DNA of 64,000 bases from Anisodus tanguticus (taxonomy: Eukaryota; Streptophyta; Magnoliopsida; Solanales; Solanaceae): assembly GCA_034509755.1 (NCBI GenBank), contig CM067541.1, forward strand, positions 58,105,556 through 58,169,555, read 5' to 3'. A program made the position numbers and the translations under genes. Positions within the stretch are counted from its first letter, which is position 1. Each line of letters opens with the position of its first letter. Shown piece after piece: positions 47,406 through 58,600 of this stretch. The notes beneath the pieces are model-generated. The model worked only from the letters and a program-made list of their open reading frames with translations. It did not search any database and was not told where the DNA came from.

Positions 47406-48350
47406 GCCACCGTTGATGCCTCTTGGAGGTGTCTGTTGGTGATGAAAAGGCATCACCAATGGATGCGAAATCTCTATAAGTAGTAAAAATGTTTTCTCAT
47501 TCAAATATAGATATGAAAAAGAATCAAAACTTCTGATGAAAAAGAATCAAAACTTATGTTGAAAAAGAATCAAAACTTCTGTCAAAAAGAATCAAAACTT
47601 ATGTTTTCTTTTCTTTCCTAAGCATCATCAGAAACTTCATACTGTGTGTTCTTGATGGATCAAGGGAGTACAAACTTTGAATTCAACATTGTTGTTAGGG
47701 CTTCATTGTATCCTGAAGACAATATTTCTGAGACCTATTGTACTCGCCAATTTATTGGAAAGGGTCGAAATAATTATCTAAAAGAATGTGCATAAGAATC
47801 TTGAAGTCAGAGAACAACAATTCGATGTTTGTGTTTCATCCTGTTAGTACCATATTTTACAACATTTCCAACCATGAGGTTGGTTGGTGGCCTCGTGGTG
47901 GGGATGGTTACACAAAATATATCGGTGGAGGAGGAAGTTGATTTGGGGGAGGAAGCAAGTTTATAGGAACTGATGCTAGGGAAAAATTACTTATAGTTTT
48001 AGGTAAACAAGTATTGGGTGAGGGAGTAGTAATGATTAGAGGTTCAGTTTGCATCGTGTCCAAATCATTTGACCATCTGGACATGCAAAGAAATCGGAGT
48101 AGAATTAGGAGTGTGGTTGGTCTTAGTGGCCTTAATGTGAGAATTAGGAAAGTCAAGCTCCATGTCACTAGAGTTATTAATAGAGGAATTTTAATACTCA
48201 ACTGGTCGTGACGTGTCATTAGGAGATTTCCGATTTTTTCCCCGGTTTTTTCAGAAACCATCGACTGGTCCTGTAGGACTGATTGCCGATTTAGAGGATT
48301 ATCAATCATAGGTTGAGAACTGGCCATAAAATTTATATCTTATTTGATTT
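47406..48350 (-). other. possible LINE ORF1/leader remains and a ~23-bp tandem repeat
   Basis: Sequence upstream of the endonuclease on the minus strand, where LINE ORF1 would lie. An open frame at 48327-47908 has no recognisable CCHC knuckle. 47513-47605 holds about four units of aaaaagaatcaaaacttctg. Confidence 0.4.
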
Positions 48351-48770
48351 AAGATATAAATTTATTCCGAGATAAGTTTATACATTCAATCAAATAAAAT
48401 ATAAATTTTATCTCAGAATATCTACTTTATCCCATAAAATTTGATAATTATTTTATACATCTCACATATGAAATAAGTTAGTTCAAAAATTATAATTTCA
48501 AAATAGCTTAATCCGCGTATCAAACGATCTCTCAGTGTTAACATTGAACTAATAAATACACAAAGTATGTTTAATATAGGAGTATATACTTATATGATTT
48601 AATGAATAATTAATAATTTAATTTAGTTTATACTCCCTCCATTTCAATTTATATGGGGATTGATCAATTCAGCGAGTCAAACAGTTCTTTATTCGATTGT
48701 GATTTTTTTTTATATATTGTGAATTATTAATTACGCAAATTTAAATTGAGTCAAAGATAGAGTTGTTAAC
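48351..48770. other. intergenic; MITE remains
   Basis: aagatataaatttattccgagataag and tttatctcagaatatc are inverted segments. actccctccatttcaattta at 48631 is a Stowaway-type end without its partner. Confidence 0.4.
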
Positions 48771-48779
48771 TATTTGCAA

Positions 48780-49180
48780 CTTGACAATTTAAAACAGACC
48801 TTTCAAGTGATTAAATTTAAATATTATTTAATGGATGAAAGTGGAAATTTTTTTAATCCCGATCCATGTCGTAACATTATTTTAAATCCATTCAATTTGA
48901 ATTGGTATTTTCTCCATCACAATTATTGTGAAGAGACATCTAAAATAATTAGTCTTGGACAGTTTATTTGTGAAAATGTATGTATAGCCAAAAATGGACC
49001 GCCCCTCAAATCGGGTCAAGTTATACTTGTTCAAGTTGACTCGATAGTGATACGATCAGCTAAGCCTTATTTGGCCACCCCCGGAGCAACTGTTCATGGC
49101 CATTATAGGGAAACCCTTTACGAAGGAGATACATTAGTTACATTTATATATGAAAAATCGAGATATGGTGATATAAGCAC
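48780..49180 (+). pseudogene. rpoC2: nuclear insertion of plastid rpoC2 (fragment)
   Basis: The plus-strand frame reads FQVIKFKYYLMDESG, NPDPCRNIILNPFNLNWYFL, ISLGQFICENVCIAKNGPPL, KSGQVILVQVDSIVIRSAKP, YLATPGATVHGHY and LYEGDTLVTFIYEKS. This is the chloroplast RNA polymerase beta'' subunit (about 1390 aa in plastids), of which some 130 residues are present. It diverges to a stop after the YEKSR region (49200). Both flanks are ordinary nuclear sequence, so this is a NUPT, not a functional gene. It lies roughly 0.5 kb upstream of the NTF2-RRM gene start. Confidence 0.92.
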
Positions 49181-49279
49181 TCTCAAAACTGATCAACCCT
49201 AGTATAAATTGGACACTCTATTACTTCATTGAATCATGATTAATAACTAATGTACTTATTTGGTGTAAATATAAACGAA

Positions 49280-49671
49280 ATTTAATCTCTCGCGAGTCAC
49301 CACGTATCTTCTCTGTCCTTTTCCCTTTCTCTCTCTACTCGCGAGATCCACCACACACTCTCTCTCTCTACAGCAAAACCCTAGAACACTAACCCTCTCC
49401 TCCTCCACATCCTTAGAGAGAGAAGCTCAAGTAATCTACCAGTAAACTTCTCTCTTCCATTCATCTGATCCGATACAAATCCAGGTAAAAAATCATTATT
49501 TTATTCTTTTTTCGGTATATTAACTCCAATTCTTAAATACAGCTCAATTTTCACGTGTTTATATTCGTCTTTATATGTTATGTAGAGACATTTGTTCATA
49601 ATAGATCATAAACTTAGGTTTTTTGAGCTTTAATTTTGTATTTAGGGCCTTAAATAGGAGTTTGATTGACA
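49280..49671 (+). promoter_or_regulatory. CT-rich leader and 5' UTR intron of the NTF2-RRM gene
   Basis: 49310-49470 is dense in ctctctc/cctctcctcc, typical of plant 5' UTRs. A donor-like ccag|gtaaaaaa at 49484 and an acceptor-like aaatag before 49660 suggest an intron in the 5' UTR just ahead of the ATG at 49672. Inferred. Confidence 0.5.
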
Positions 49672-52600
49672 ATGGCGGCCGAAGCAGCAGCAGCAACACC
49701 AGTTTCTGCTCAAGTTGTACGTGTATATATATATCATTGTATTTTGAGATTTTATGCTCATGAGTTGTGGATAGTGATTGAGTTTGATATGTTTGTATAT
49801 AGGTTGCAAATGCGTTTGTTCAGAAATACTATCATATATTGCACCATTCGCCTGGGCTCGTATTCAGGTTTTACCAGGATATAAGCAAGCTTGGACGTCC
49901 TGAGGATGATGGATCCATGGGCATTACTCTGACGATGCAAGTAAGTGCAAGTGAACTATGCTTCTCATATGCTGTGTTATTTCCTTCCCCTCTATATTGA
50001 TTTAGTTTGAGAAACTTATGAATGATGTGCCGAAATATTTTGTTCGTTTACTATTGTGGCTTCTTCATTACTTATTGACTGCTAGGAAAATTCTAAGAAT
50101 TGAGGGGTAGTTGATTGATTAGACTAGGAATGAGGGACTTGATATCTGTTGAATAGTTTTTATAGTTTTTGCAGGTAAAGATCACATTTTTTAAAGAAGA
50201 AATTACATTAAGCATAATCAGTGTTAGGTGATCATTTGTAAAGAACACATTTTTATAATTAATATCCGAACATATCTATAAAAATGGTTGTTTATCTCTG
50301 TTTCAAAGTAAATGCCTTAATTTGACTTTGCACATATGTTGAAAAGCTTGAGCCGAGAGTCTATTGGAAACAACCTCTCTACCTCTCGAGGTAGGGTTAA
50401 GGTCTGTGTACACTCTACCCTCCCCATACCCCACTTGTGGGATTACATTGAGTATGTAGTTGTTGTTGACATATATTGAAAAGCTAAAAACTGGAGTTAT
50501 GCTCTTAGTTGAGAGAACATGTTCTATATCGCCCTTTAGCTATATGTAGATTAATGTTGAGCGGAAAATCATACTTACGGGCTTTGTTAGCTGTAGAGAT
50601 GTTGGGCATACTTGAATTTTTTATGCAGGTTTTTGGGTTTGGATAAGATCTAATTGCCTTTGAATGTCTTTAAAACTGGTCAACCTTGAGAGGCTCTCCT
50701 TTAGGTATAATAGGGAGATAGATTCATCACTTTCTGCTGCTGTCTTGTTCGCTAGTGATCTTTTGAATTAACAATGCTGGAGTTTCTAATGTTCTTTTGT
50801 TGATGTCAAACACAGGCAATAAATGACAAGATACTCTCACTTAACTATGGAGACTTCAGAGCAGAGATCAAGTCTGTGGATGCCCAAGAATCCTTTAATG
50901 GCGGGGTGCATGTCCTTGTAACTGGATATTTGACTGGGAAAGACAACTTGATCCGAAATTTCTGTCAGACTTTCTTCCTAGCACCGCAAGACAGAGGGTA
51001 CTTTGTCTTGAATGATATGTTTCGATACGTAGAGACTGTCAGTCAGCATGATACAGTCCAGGTTCCAGTAACTGATGTTGTGGCTCCTGTCACTCCAGAG
51101 CAAAGTAATTGAAACAATTGATTGGTTATTTTGGTAATATCCTAATTAGCAACTGACGAAGTATTTGTTTTCTAGTTGTTGCAGATCCACCTCCAGTACA
51201 GCAGAATCACATTCCTGAGCAAAGCACACCACCAGCAGAGGAAGCTGATGTGGGAGAAGTTTACAATCCATCTGAGAATGGTGATGTGCCTATTGTTGAC
51301 GATGAAGTGCATGTGTCTGAGGTTGTCGATGAAGTCCAAGATAGCTCTGAAGTGGTAGCTGAATCTGACACCAAAACTGGGGAAGTTCCTAAGAAATCAT
51401 ATGCTTCAATTGTAAGTGGCCATGGGAAAAGTATAACTGGAAACATATTCTTCTTAATGTATACTTTCAAGGGGTTGATTAGTAACATTATTACCTTGAT
51501 TCTTATATTATATGCTGACGATAGTTTAGACAGATCAGTTATTCTGTATTGGTCTCTAGCAAAGATGATTTGAGGAGAGAGAAGGTCTATTTACGCTTTC
51601 TTGGTTGAGAATAATTTGCAATTTGTTTCAGGTCATGCATCTCAATGAAAGTGCTGCTACCTTCTCCCCACCTCCAGCACCTGCTCCTAGGAATCCAGTG
51701 GCAAAGAGTGTTGAGCAACTGAAAGAACCCGCTGCAACAGCAACTGATGGCCCAGTTTCCAGCTCAGATACTGTTGATAACATAAATGACCCAGAAGGCA
51801 TGCAACTGCCGAGTTTGCTTCTAAATTTTCATCCATCTAGTTTTTATTTCACTATAATTTGTGTTGATTTCTCATTGTGTTTGTTAAACTGCTTCCAGCA
51901 GCTGATGGCTACTCAATCTATATAAAAGGCTTGCCTATGAGTGCAACTGTGGCCCAACTTGCAGATGAGTTCAAGAAGTTTGGGCCAATAAAAAATGGTG
52001 GAATTCAAGTCAGAAGTAACAGGGTATGTCTGTTTGTGCTATTTTCCTGCTAATTAAAGAAAAAGCTGAATATGCGTGCCTTCTTTTGCTACAAGTTCCT
52101 CCTTTGCATTAATGGATTCTTTAATCAATAAATTGGTTTATTGGCAGCAACAGGGATTTTGTTTTGGATTTGTGGAATTTGAAGTGGAAAGTGCTGTGCA
52201 AAAAGCAATCGAGGTATCTCATCTTTACGACTTAACTCCTCATGCATGTCGTGTATTATAGGCTGGAATGGATGAAATTGAGAGGAACAGTTGCTAAGAT
52301 TTCTTTCATCAAGTTCAACTATTCTGTGAAATGCATAAGAAATCACTGAGCATCCATATGCTCTTCTTTTATTAGTTGTGTTGAGTAACCATATTGCTGA
52401 GAGCTGCTCTTTCTTTGAAGCTGAACTACTTGTTGATTTGGCTTCACTTTAAACTGCATTTATGGAATTAATCGTAGATATTGTTTCCATGTCTTTTAAT
52501 TCACATTATGTTTGATTTTCTAGTATCCTTCTCTTTGGCAATAATGACTTGACAACTTAATTCTAACACGGTTTATCGTTGCATAGTAGCTGTGTGAAAG

Positions 52601-53940
52601 CATCATACTGCTTTACTACTATTTGTGAAAGAGGAATAGTGAATCATAAAACAATTCTTTTTAAATTGATGGTAGGACAAAATGATTTCCTTGTCAATGT
52701 CTAATCGGGCCATTTATGCAACGACTAAACCTAGTGTAGAATATACTGATAATGGACCTTCTGTAAACTGTATCATTTGTCTAATTGACTCTACTTCTGA
52801 GAATAATAATGTCTCCTGCATATAGTAAGGTTAAAGCTATTGAAAGGCTTAGGATTTACTATTTTATTCGGTTAAAATTGCTGGGGATTTATGCGGATCC
52901 ATCATCCCGAGTTTCGAAGGCTGCAGTTGACCCAGAGGGTTGGCTCCAGACAGATGCTCGGTCATAAAAAAGGAGAAATTACTTTAAGAGGGAAGAATTG
53001 TTAAACTGGTTTCGAAGATTTCATGTGGTAGGTCTCAGAAGAAGCAGATAGTAGATTTATTGAAAAATGCAATTTTAAGTCATTTTGGTATGATTATCAT
53101 TTGGGCTAGGATGCATGCTAGTACCCCCTGCTTGTGTTATTCCTCATCCGATGTGTCTCTTTGCCACCTACTCAGTTTACTTTTGGGTTCCTGTGCTTCA
53201 GGCTTCTCCAGTTCAAATTGGTGGACGGCAAGCTGTGGTTGAGGAAAAGAGGTCTACCAATTCTCGAGGTAAGTTTAACCATTGCACTTGGAAGTGATTA
53301 CAATGACAGAGATGCATAGCCAACAGGAAAAAATTCATATAATAGCACATTCAACATGTTTTGGGTGTAGTGAAGGACGTGTTCCTAAAATTACTGCTTC
53401 TATTCTGATTAAGGAGAACACTATGTCGTTTTTTCACTTTCCTGGTAAAGCATTGTTGAAAAGAGGATTCTGAAATGGCATTTTTGGTGGGCTGTCGATG
53501 TTATGGGATTTTTTGTACATAAAGGGGAAATGGATGTGATGAGTAGGGTTGCCCTGCCTTTCAGTAAAGATATGGGTCTTCAGAATGAGAATGTCAAAAA
53601 TCTTGACTTCAAGAATCAATCGTAGAAAGTGTAGCAATATTATTACTCTTTCACTGCATCTAAATGTCTTCTCTGTTGCAGCTAACACAAGAGGTAGGTT
53701 TCAATCTGGAAGGGGTGGTGGATTCAGGAATGACGGAGGAAGAGGGCGAGGAAACTATGGAGGTGGCAGGGGATATGGTCGAGATGATATTAATGGGGTG
53801 GCAATCGTGGGGGGTCATCAAACCGTGGAGGTGAAGTATATTGGCAAGCTGACAATACAGGTGGCCGAGTGAATCGTGGTGGGGGGATGCCTAATGGAAC
53901 AGCCAAAAGCCCGGCGCCGCATTATTCTGCTACAGCTTGA
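49672..53940 (+). CDS. NTF2-domain and RRM protein (plant G3BP-like), frameshift in RGG tail
   Basis: Cytoplasmic RNA-binding protein of the G3BP family, linked to stress granules. Exons: 49672-49716, 49803-49940, 50816-51104, 51176-51411, 51632-51797, 51902-52023, 52148-52213, 53202-53268, 53682-53940. Exons 1-3 give the NTF2-like domain (NAFVQKYYHILHHSPGLVFR; LVTGYLTGKDNLIRNFCQTF; YFVLNDMFRYVE). Exons 4-5 encode an acidic, Pro-rich linker with KKSYASI. Exons 6-8 give the RRM: RNP2-like YSIYIKGLP and RNP1-like GFCFGFVEFE. Exon 9 is the RGG tail (RGRFQSGRGGGFRNDGGRGR). Within it, near 53795, the frame shifts by one base: the genomic frame ends early at TGA 53870-53872, while the alternate frame continues GGNRGGSSNRGGEVYWQADN and ends HYSATA-stop at 53938-53940. 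Exon 5 ends either at a GC donor (51797) or a weak GT donor (51812). A nuclear plastid insertion lies just upstream. Confidence 0.9.
50355..50471 (-). repeat. SINE-like repeat, CAACAACATACCCAGTG family, copy 4 (intron 2)
   Basis: Minus strand: caacaactacatactcaatg … gggtatggggagggtagagtg … accttaaccctacctcgagag. Lies in intron 2 of the NTF2-RRM gene. Confidence 0.7.
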
Positions 53941-54465
53941 AGAGTAGTAGCTTAGTATTATTATTTGAATTTACATTTAAAATGATTTATTGTTGAGGTG
54001 GAAAGAAATTTTGTCAAGAGCTATGATATTTCCCAAAGAGCTCTATTTGCTAATTTTTCTAGTTTAATTTTTTTTCCCTGGTTCATCAGATAGGTGAGGT
54101 AGGAATGGAGTTTTTAGGATATTTCTTTGTGTAGCATGCGGGTGTCGGAGCCCTTAGGAAGAGATTATCCCGTCATTCGTGGGCCTTTTTGTATTGAATT
54201 ATTGTTGTGGGGGGAGTTGTTACTTGTGGAAATTTATTTTTATTTTAGTGGGAATTTTGTATGACTTATGTGATCAGACACAGAACAACTAGTCTTTTAG
54301 GTTGATGACTTTGATCAGTGTCGGAGGATCGTTTTTATTTTATTTTTATAAAGCTGGTTTTCGATGGTACTTTCCAGTTTCCATCAGCACAGGCAATAGG
54401 CTTTTAAACAAATGCGGAGAAACTAACTGACGTTTTTTATCTCGGGACTGGACCCTGGTATCTAA
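53941..54465 (+). other. 3' UTR and flank of the NTF2-RRM gene
   Basis: No coding frame. The first few hundred bases are the expected 3' UTR. No distinct poly(A) signal can be fixed. Confidence 0.4.
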
Positions 54466-54469
54466 GTGG

Positions 54470-54736
54470 TCGTTTGGTAGCTAATTAGGAGTTAAGTTAT
54501 TCAATATTAAAATCTGCAGAAGTAATACTATGTTTGGTAGCATTCTTTTGCTATGCATAAAATTCAACACAAGAATTTATGTATTATTTAATGCAGAATA
54601 AAAAATAGAATAACTAATATATGAATAATTAAATTATGCACAAGTAATTTGCATAAAATAATACATAAATTTTATCATAATTAATTTTTATATTATTAAA
54701 ATCAGCCTAACTCTAACCTGCTATCAAACTTCCCTA
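54470..54736. mobile_element. MITE-like element with GTCGTTTGGTAG ends
   Basis: gtggtcgtttggtagctaat at the left and gctatcaaacttcccta at the right form imperfect inverted ends. The core is AT-rich with gcataaaat repeats. Confidence 0.5.
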
Positions 54737-55187
54737 AGTTTTTATCCATTGATTGTAGGCCAGACATATTAAGTAGGCAAAACTATGATTCTCTCCATCA
54801 GCCCATTCTACTGGTGTGCCCATCCCCGAGTACCAGTTCACATGGATGTAACAGAATTTTGTTGACTTACATCAACATATATCACAATCATGTACAACTT
54901 AACAAGTATATGCAGGCTGAAAAGACATTTAAAGAGGACTCACTTGCATATGATAATAACAACACACTTAATAGACAGCCTCAAGGAGTTAGCCTGCAAA
55001 TCACTCAGCAGTTTTGGGTACTATTTAGTGTTAACGAGAGTTCACTTGCAAACAAAATGGTTATCTATAGGAAACTCTAAATACGAGCTAACAACTTGAA
55101 ATGCATCCCATAATTAAAAGGAAATCACAACTGACCTTCAACAGAGTGACGAAATTAAACACCAGAATATGTTGCTTAATCATACAA
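54737..55187. other. intergenic, nothing recognised
   Basis: An 88-codon open frame (54814-55080) shows no motif and I do not call it. Confidence 0.4.
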
Positions 55188-55312
55188 CAACAGCATACCC
55201 AGTGAAATCCCACAATGTGGAGTCCGAGGAGGGTAGTGTGTAGAGTGTACACAGACCTTACTTCTACCTTGGTAGGTAGAGCGGATGTTTCCGAGAGACC
55301 CTCGGCGTTGCT
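55188..55312 (+). repeat. SINE-like repeat, CAACAACATACCCAGTG family, copy 5
   Basis: caacaacagcatacccagtg … gaggagggtagtgtgtagag … gacagaccttacttctacc-like, gtttccgagagaccctcggc. Just downstream of the GAUT gene's 3' end. Confidence 0.75.
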
Positions 55313-55636
55313 TAATCATGAATTCTGAAATACATTGCTGCCCACAAAATTGCAATATCTAAACTCTGACAGTAGCCTTTTTGAATAAATAGAAGTTGAT
55401 ATATTATTTTTACTTCTGGTCCATAAAAATAGTAAACATCGTATAGACAATTGAAAACTAAAGCTAAACTATTGCTGGAGAAAATAACGAAGACTTGGAT
55501 AGACAAAATACCACCTACGGCATAGAAAATGAACACTAATTTTCCATGTGAGGGAGCAGCAACAAACCAGATTAAGGGATGCCTGCAGGAATAACTTGTT
55601 AACCTGTCAAGTAAATATCCACCTGACCTCATGTAT

Positions 55637-58600
55637 TTAAAGACCGAAATTACACGCCTGCACGTACTCATTTTCATAATCCACATACTTTGTCCAAAGA
55701 GGCCGAAATTGGTTCATTGCAATATCAAGCCATGGCTTCATATTCCCATTAAAGTGGACAACTGCAGCATTATTGATCTCTTCCATACTGATGCTTGGAT
55801 TATAGCCAAGCCCTAAAACATGCCAAGATTTGTCCAGTGGCTTTGTTGTGGAGTAAAATGTAATTAAACCTGGAGGTAGTGTACCCAATTTCCATAAGGT
55901 CCGGTTTTCGTTCTGCAAAGATTAGAAGCTCCATTAGTTAAAATACTATAAACTTGTAATTCAAACTGTACAGGTCTAACTAATTAAAAATGCAGTGCAG
56001 CACGACACTTTAGAAGTTGGAAAAATTGCTTTAATGGAAACAGCTGCAAAAAGCTAGTACTCATCTGTTACTAAGTTGATCTACCAGAAGCAAAACACCA
56101 TGCTTAATAACCTCTTTAGATCACAACTATTAACTTCTGGACATAGTTTGTGAAGAACTCAAAACAGACCAGATCAAGATATGAAGAAAAAGAAGATAAA
56201 AAGATACACACACCTTCATATGTATACATGTCTACGCGTGCGAGCAAGAGAGAAAGAGAGAGGGGGGAGGGGGGAAGGGGGAGACCTATGCTCTTTCTCA
56301 TAGATCAAAAAGGCAGTTCCGTGCTTAATGAGAACCGTGCAATACAACAGCCATGCATGTAAACTAACTTTTTTGGAATAAAAGATAACTACTCTTGCTC
56401 CATTCCATTTAATGTGGCACACTTTTTGTTTCTAGTCTATTTCGAAAAGAATAACACCTTTATATATTTTGAAACAATAGAACTTTGTACTTCTCATTTT
56501 ACTCTTAGGGTGTGTTTGGTATGAAGGAAAATGGTTTCCATGGAAAATAAGTGGTTTTCTTACTTATTTTCTAATATTTGGCAAGTGAGCAGAAAAATAT
56601 TGTCTTAAGAGCATTTATATGTAATCTAGAAAAACGCTATGGGGTGGGGAAGGGAAGGGAGGGGAGGGGGATAGGGTGGTCAAAAGGGGCGGGTTAGTGG
56701 CATTGAGGGGTGGGAGGAGACAATGAACTTGGAATGCCACTTATGGAACTTGTTTTGGCTACCCCCATTAGGGAAGTCATTTTCCTTGGTTTTTAGGAAC
56801 TTATTTTCGTGGAAAAAATATTTTCCAAAACATTTTGACCAACCAAACATGGAAAATTGCTTTTATGATATGCTATAGCCACATACATATTATGACATGT
56901 TTAACACCACAATTCAAATGTCTTCCATTACTTCTTAAACTTCGCCCACAGTCAAAAAGTGCCACATAAAATGAAATGGAGGAAGTATATCTTACCAGAG
57001 TCTGCCAATAATGGTATTCCTCGGTGAGCTTCTCCCTCCTCCAAGCATCCAAGTCAAAGAAGTTCATTCCATAAGCCCATGCGCACGCTTTGGGGTTGAA
57101 CTTCTCCTTGATCAAAGGATGATAGAAATTCATGTATTGTGCATAACGATGAAATGAACCAAAACATGTCTCCACAGCTCCATTCACCTTACCATCCATA
57201 TCTATGTTCCATAGACCTGTCAAATCCCTCTGAACAACTATATCATCGTCCAAGAACAATATCCTGTGCAACTTGGGGTACAATTCTGGTAAATAGAATC
57301 TAATGTGGTTCAATATTGAGAGATACTTTGGGTTCCTGAATTTCATATTAGTTGTATCCTTTGTTGCATTCTCGAGCTTATTCTCAAAGTAAAACTGCTG
57401 AAGCTTTGCAGATTCAAGCTGTTTAAGTACTGGAACATAAGAAGAATTCAGGAACTTATAATCCTCGACTGCCTTCACTTCGATAAAAGCCCCATTATAT
57501 TCTTTCATCTTGAACATAACTTGCATAGCCCCAAGATTCATTTTATCAGTCACCACATGAAACACATGCTTCGATGGGTCTTTCGAGTTTTTAACTGCCG
57601 AATTCACCACAACTGAAGCAGCAAGCACGTTGTCAGAGAAAATTGCATAATGATAAAGGCTAGGATCCTCAAACTCGGGTGGAGTAGGCTTCCCATCATC
57701 TGTATACTTATCCGGATGTGTGATTCGCTCATCCATTAACCTCATTGCCAAACAATGCACGCTCTTCGGGATAGACTTGGCAGCAATCAAGCTCGAGAAA
57801 GCACCTTGCTTCTTCGCCTTCGTTAGCTGCTCGTTGACAGCAAATATTATATCTTTCAGCTTCTGAATCTTTAGTTGATTATCAAATGATTCTTTTGCCT
57901 CAGCAACAACTTGTCGCGTGACTTTAATCTTCTCCTTCACCTCCTTCTCAAATTGCCTAAGCACCGACTCATTCATAGTGTTCCCATCCGAGTCAAATAG
58001 TGTACGGTATGAAGGTTTTGAAATCAGATCTGTAAAGTTCCTAGATAACTCAGCAAAAACTCGAACAAGTTTCGAGTTCTCGAGCTTCAGCTTCCGAGCA
58101 TAGGAAGCATAAGCCAGAGCCAATGTACGGTGATCATCTGCTTGCTTCTTGATCTGATCTAGCCGCGGCTTCAATGGATCAGATTTCAGAGCCAAAACAG
58201 ACCTTCGTACTGATCCAACTCCATTTAAATCATGTGAATTTTCCTATTCAACCACATCCAACACTGTCAATACAAAAGCTACTCGGGGATAAAGAAAGAT
58301 CCATGGAAAATCATGCAATTAAGGCATGCAAAACTCAGAAATCATAAAGACCTCGTGGAATCACACAAGCTGAACAACAAGTCTAGAATCACTTAGCACA
58401 GACAAGTAACCCGAAATTTATAAGCTGATAATAAGCAATTAAATCTTTCTAGATTAAGATCTTAGTACTTTGAGAATATATATGCATACCTAATAAGGAA
58501 AAGATCACAAAACATCGAGTAAAATAGTTTCACAATCAAAGCTTCCAGATTGAGATCCTAATAACTTGAGAAAATATGCATATTTAGTATTTTCCCGAAA

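Noticed and set aside
47908..48327. 139-codon minus-strand frame
   Set aside because: No LINE ORF1 or other motif; kept only as possible LINE remains.
48774..49202. Functional RNA polymerase subunit gene
   Set aside because: Only a small decayed part of plastid rpoC2, without start or full domain; a nuclear plastid insertion.
51798..51812. Assembly error at the exon 5 donor of the G3BP-like gene
   Set aside because: Both GC and GT donors keep the frame, so no error needs to be assumed; listed as a splicing question instead.
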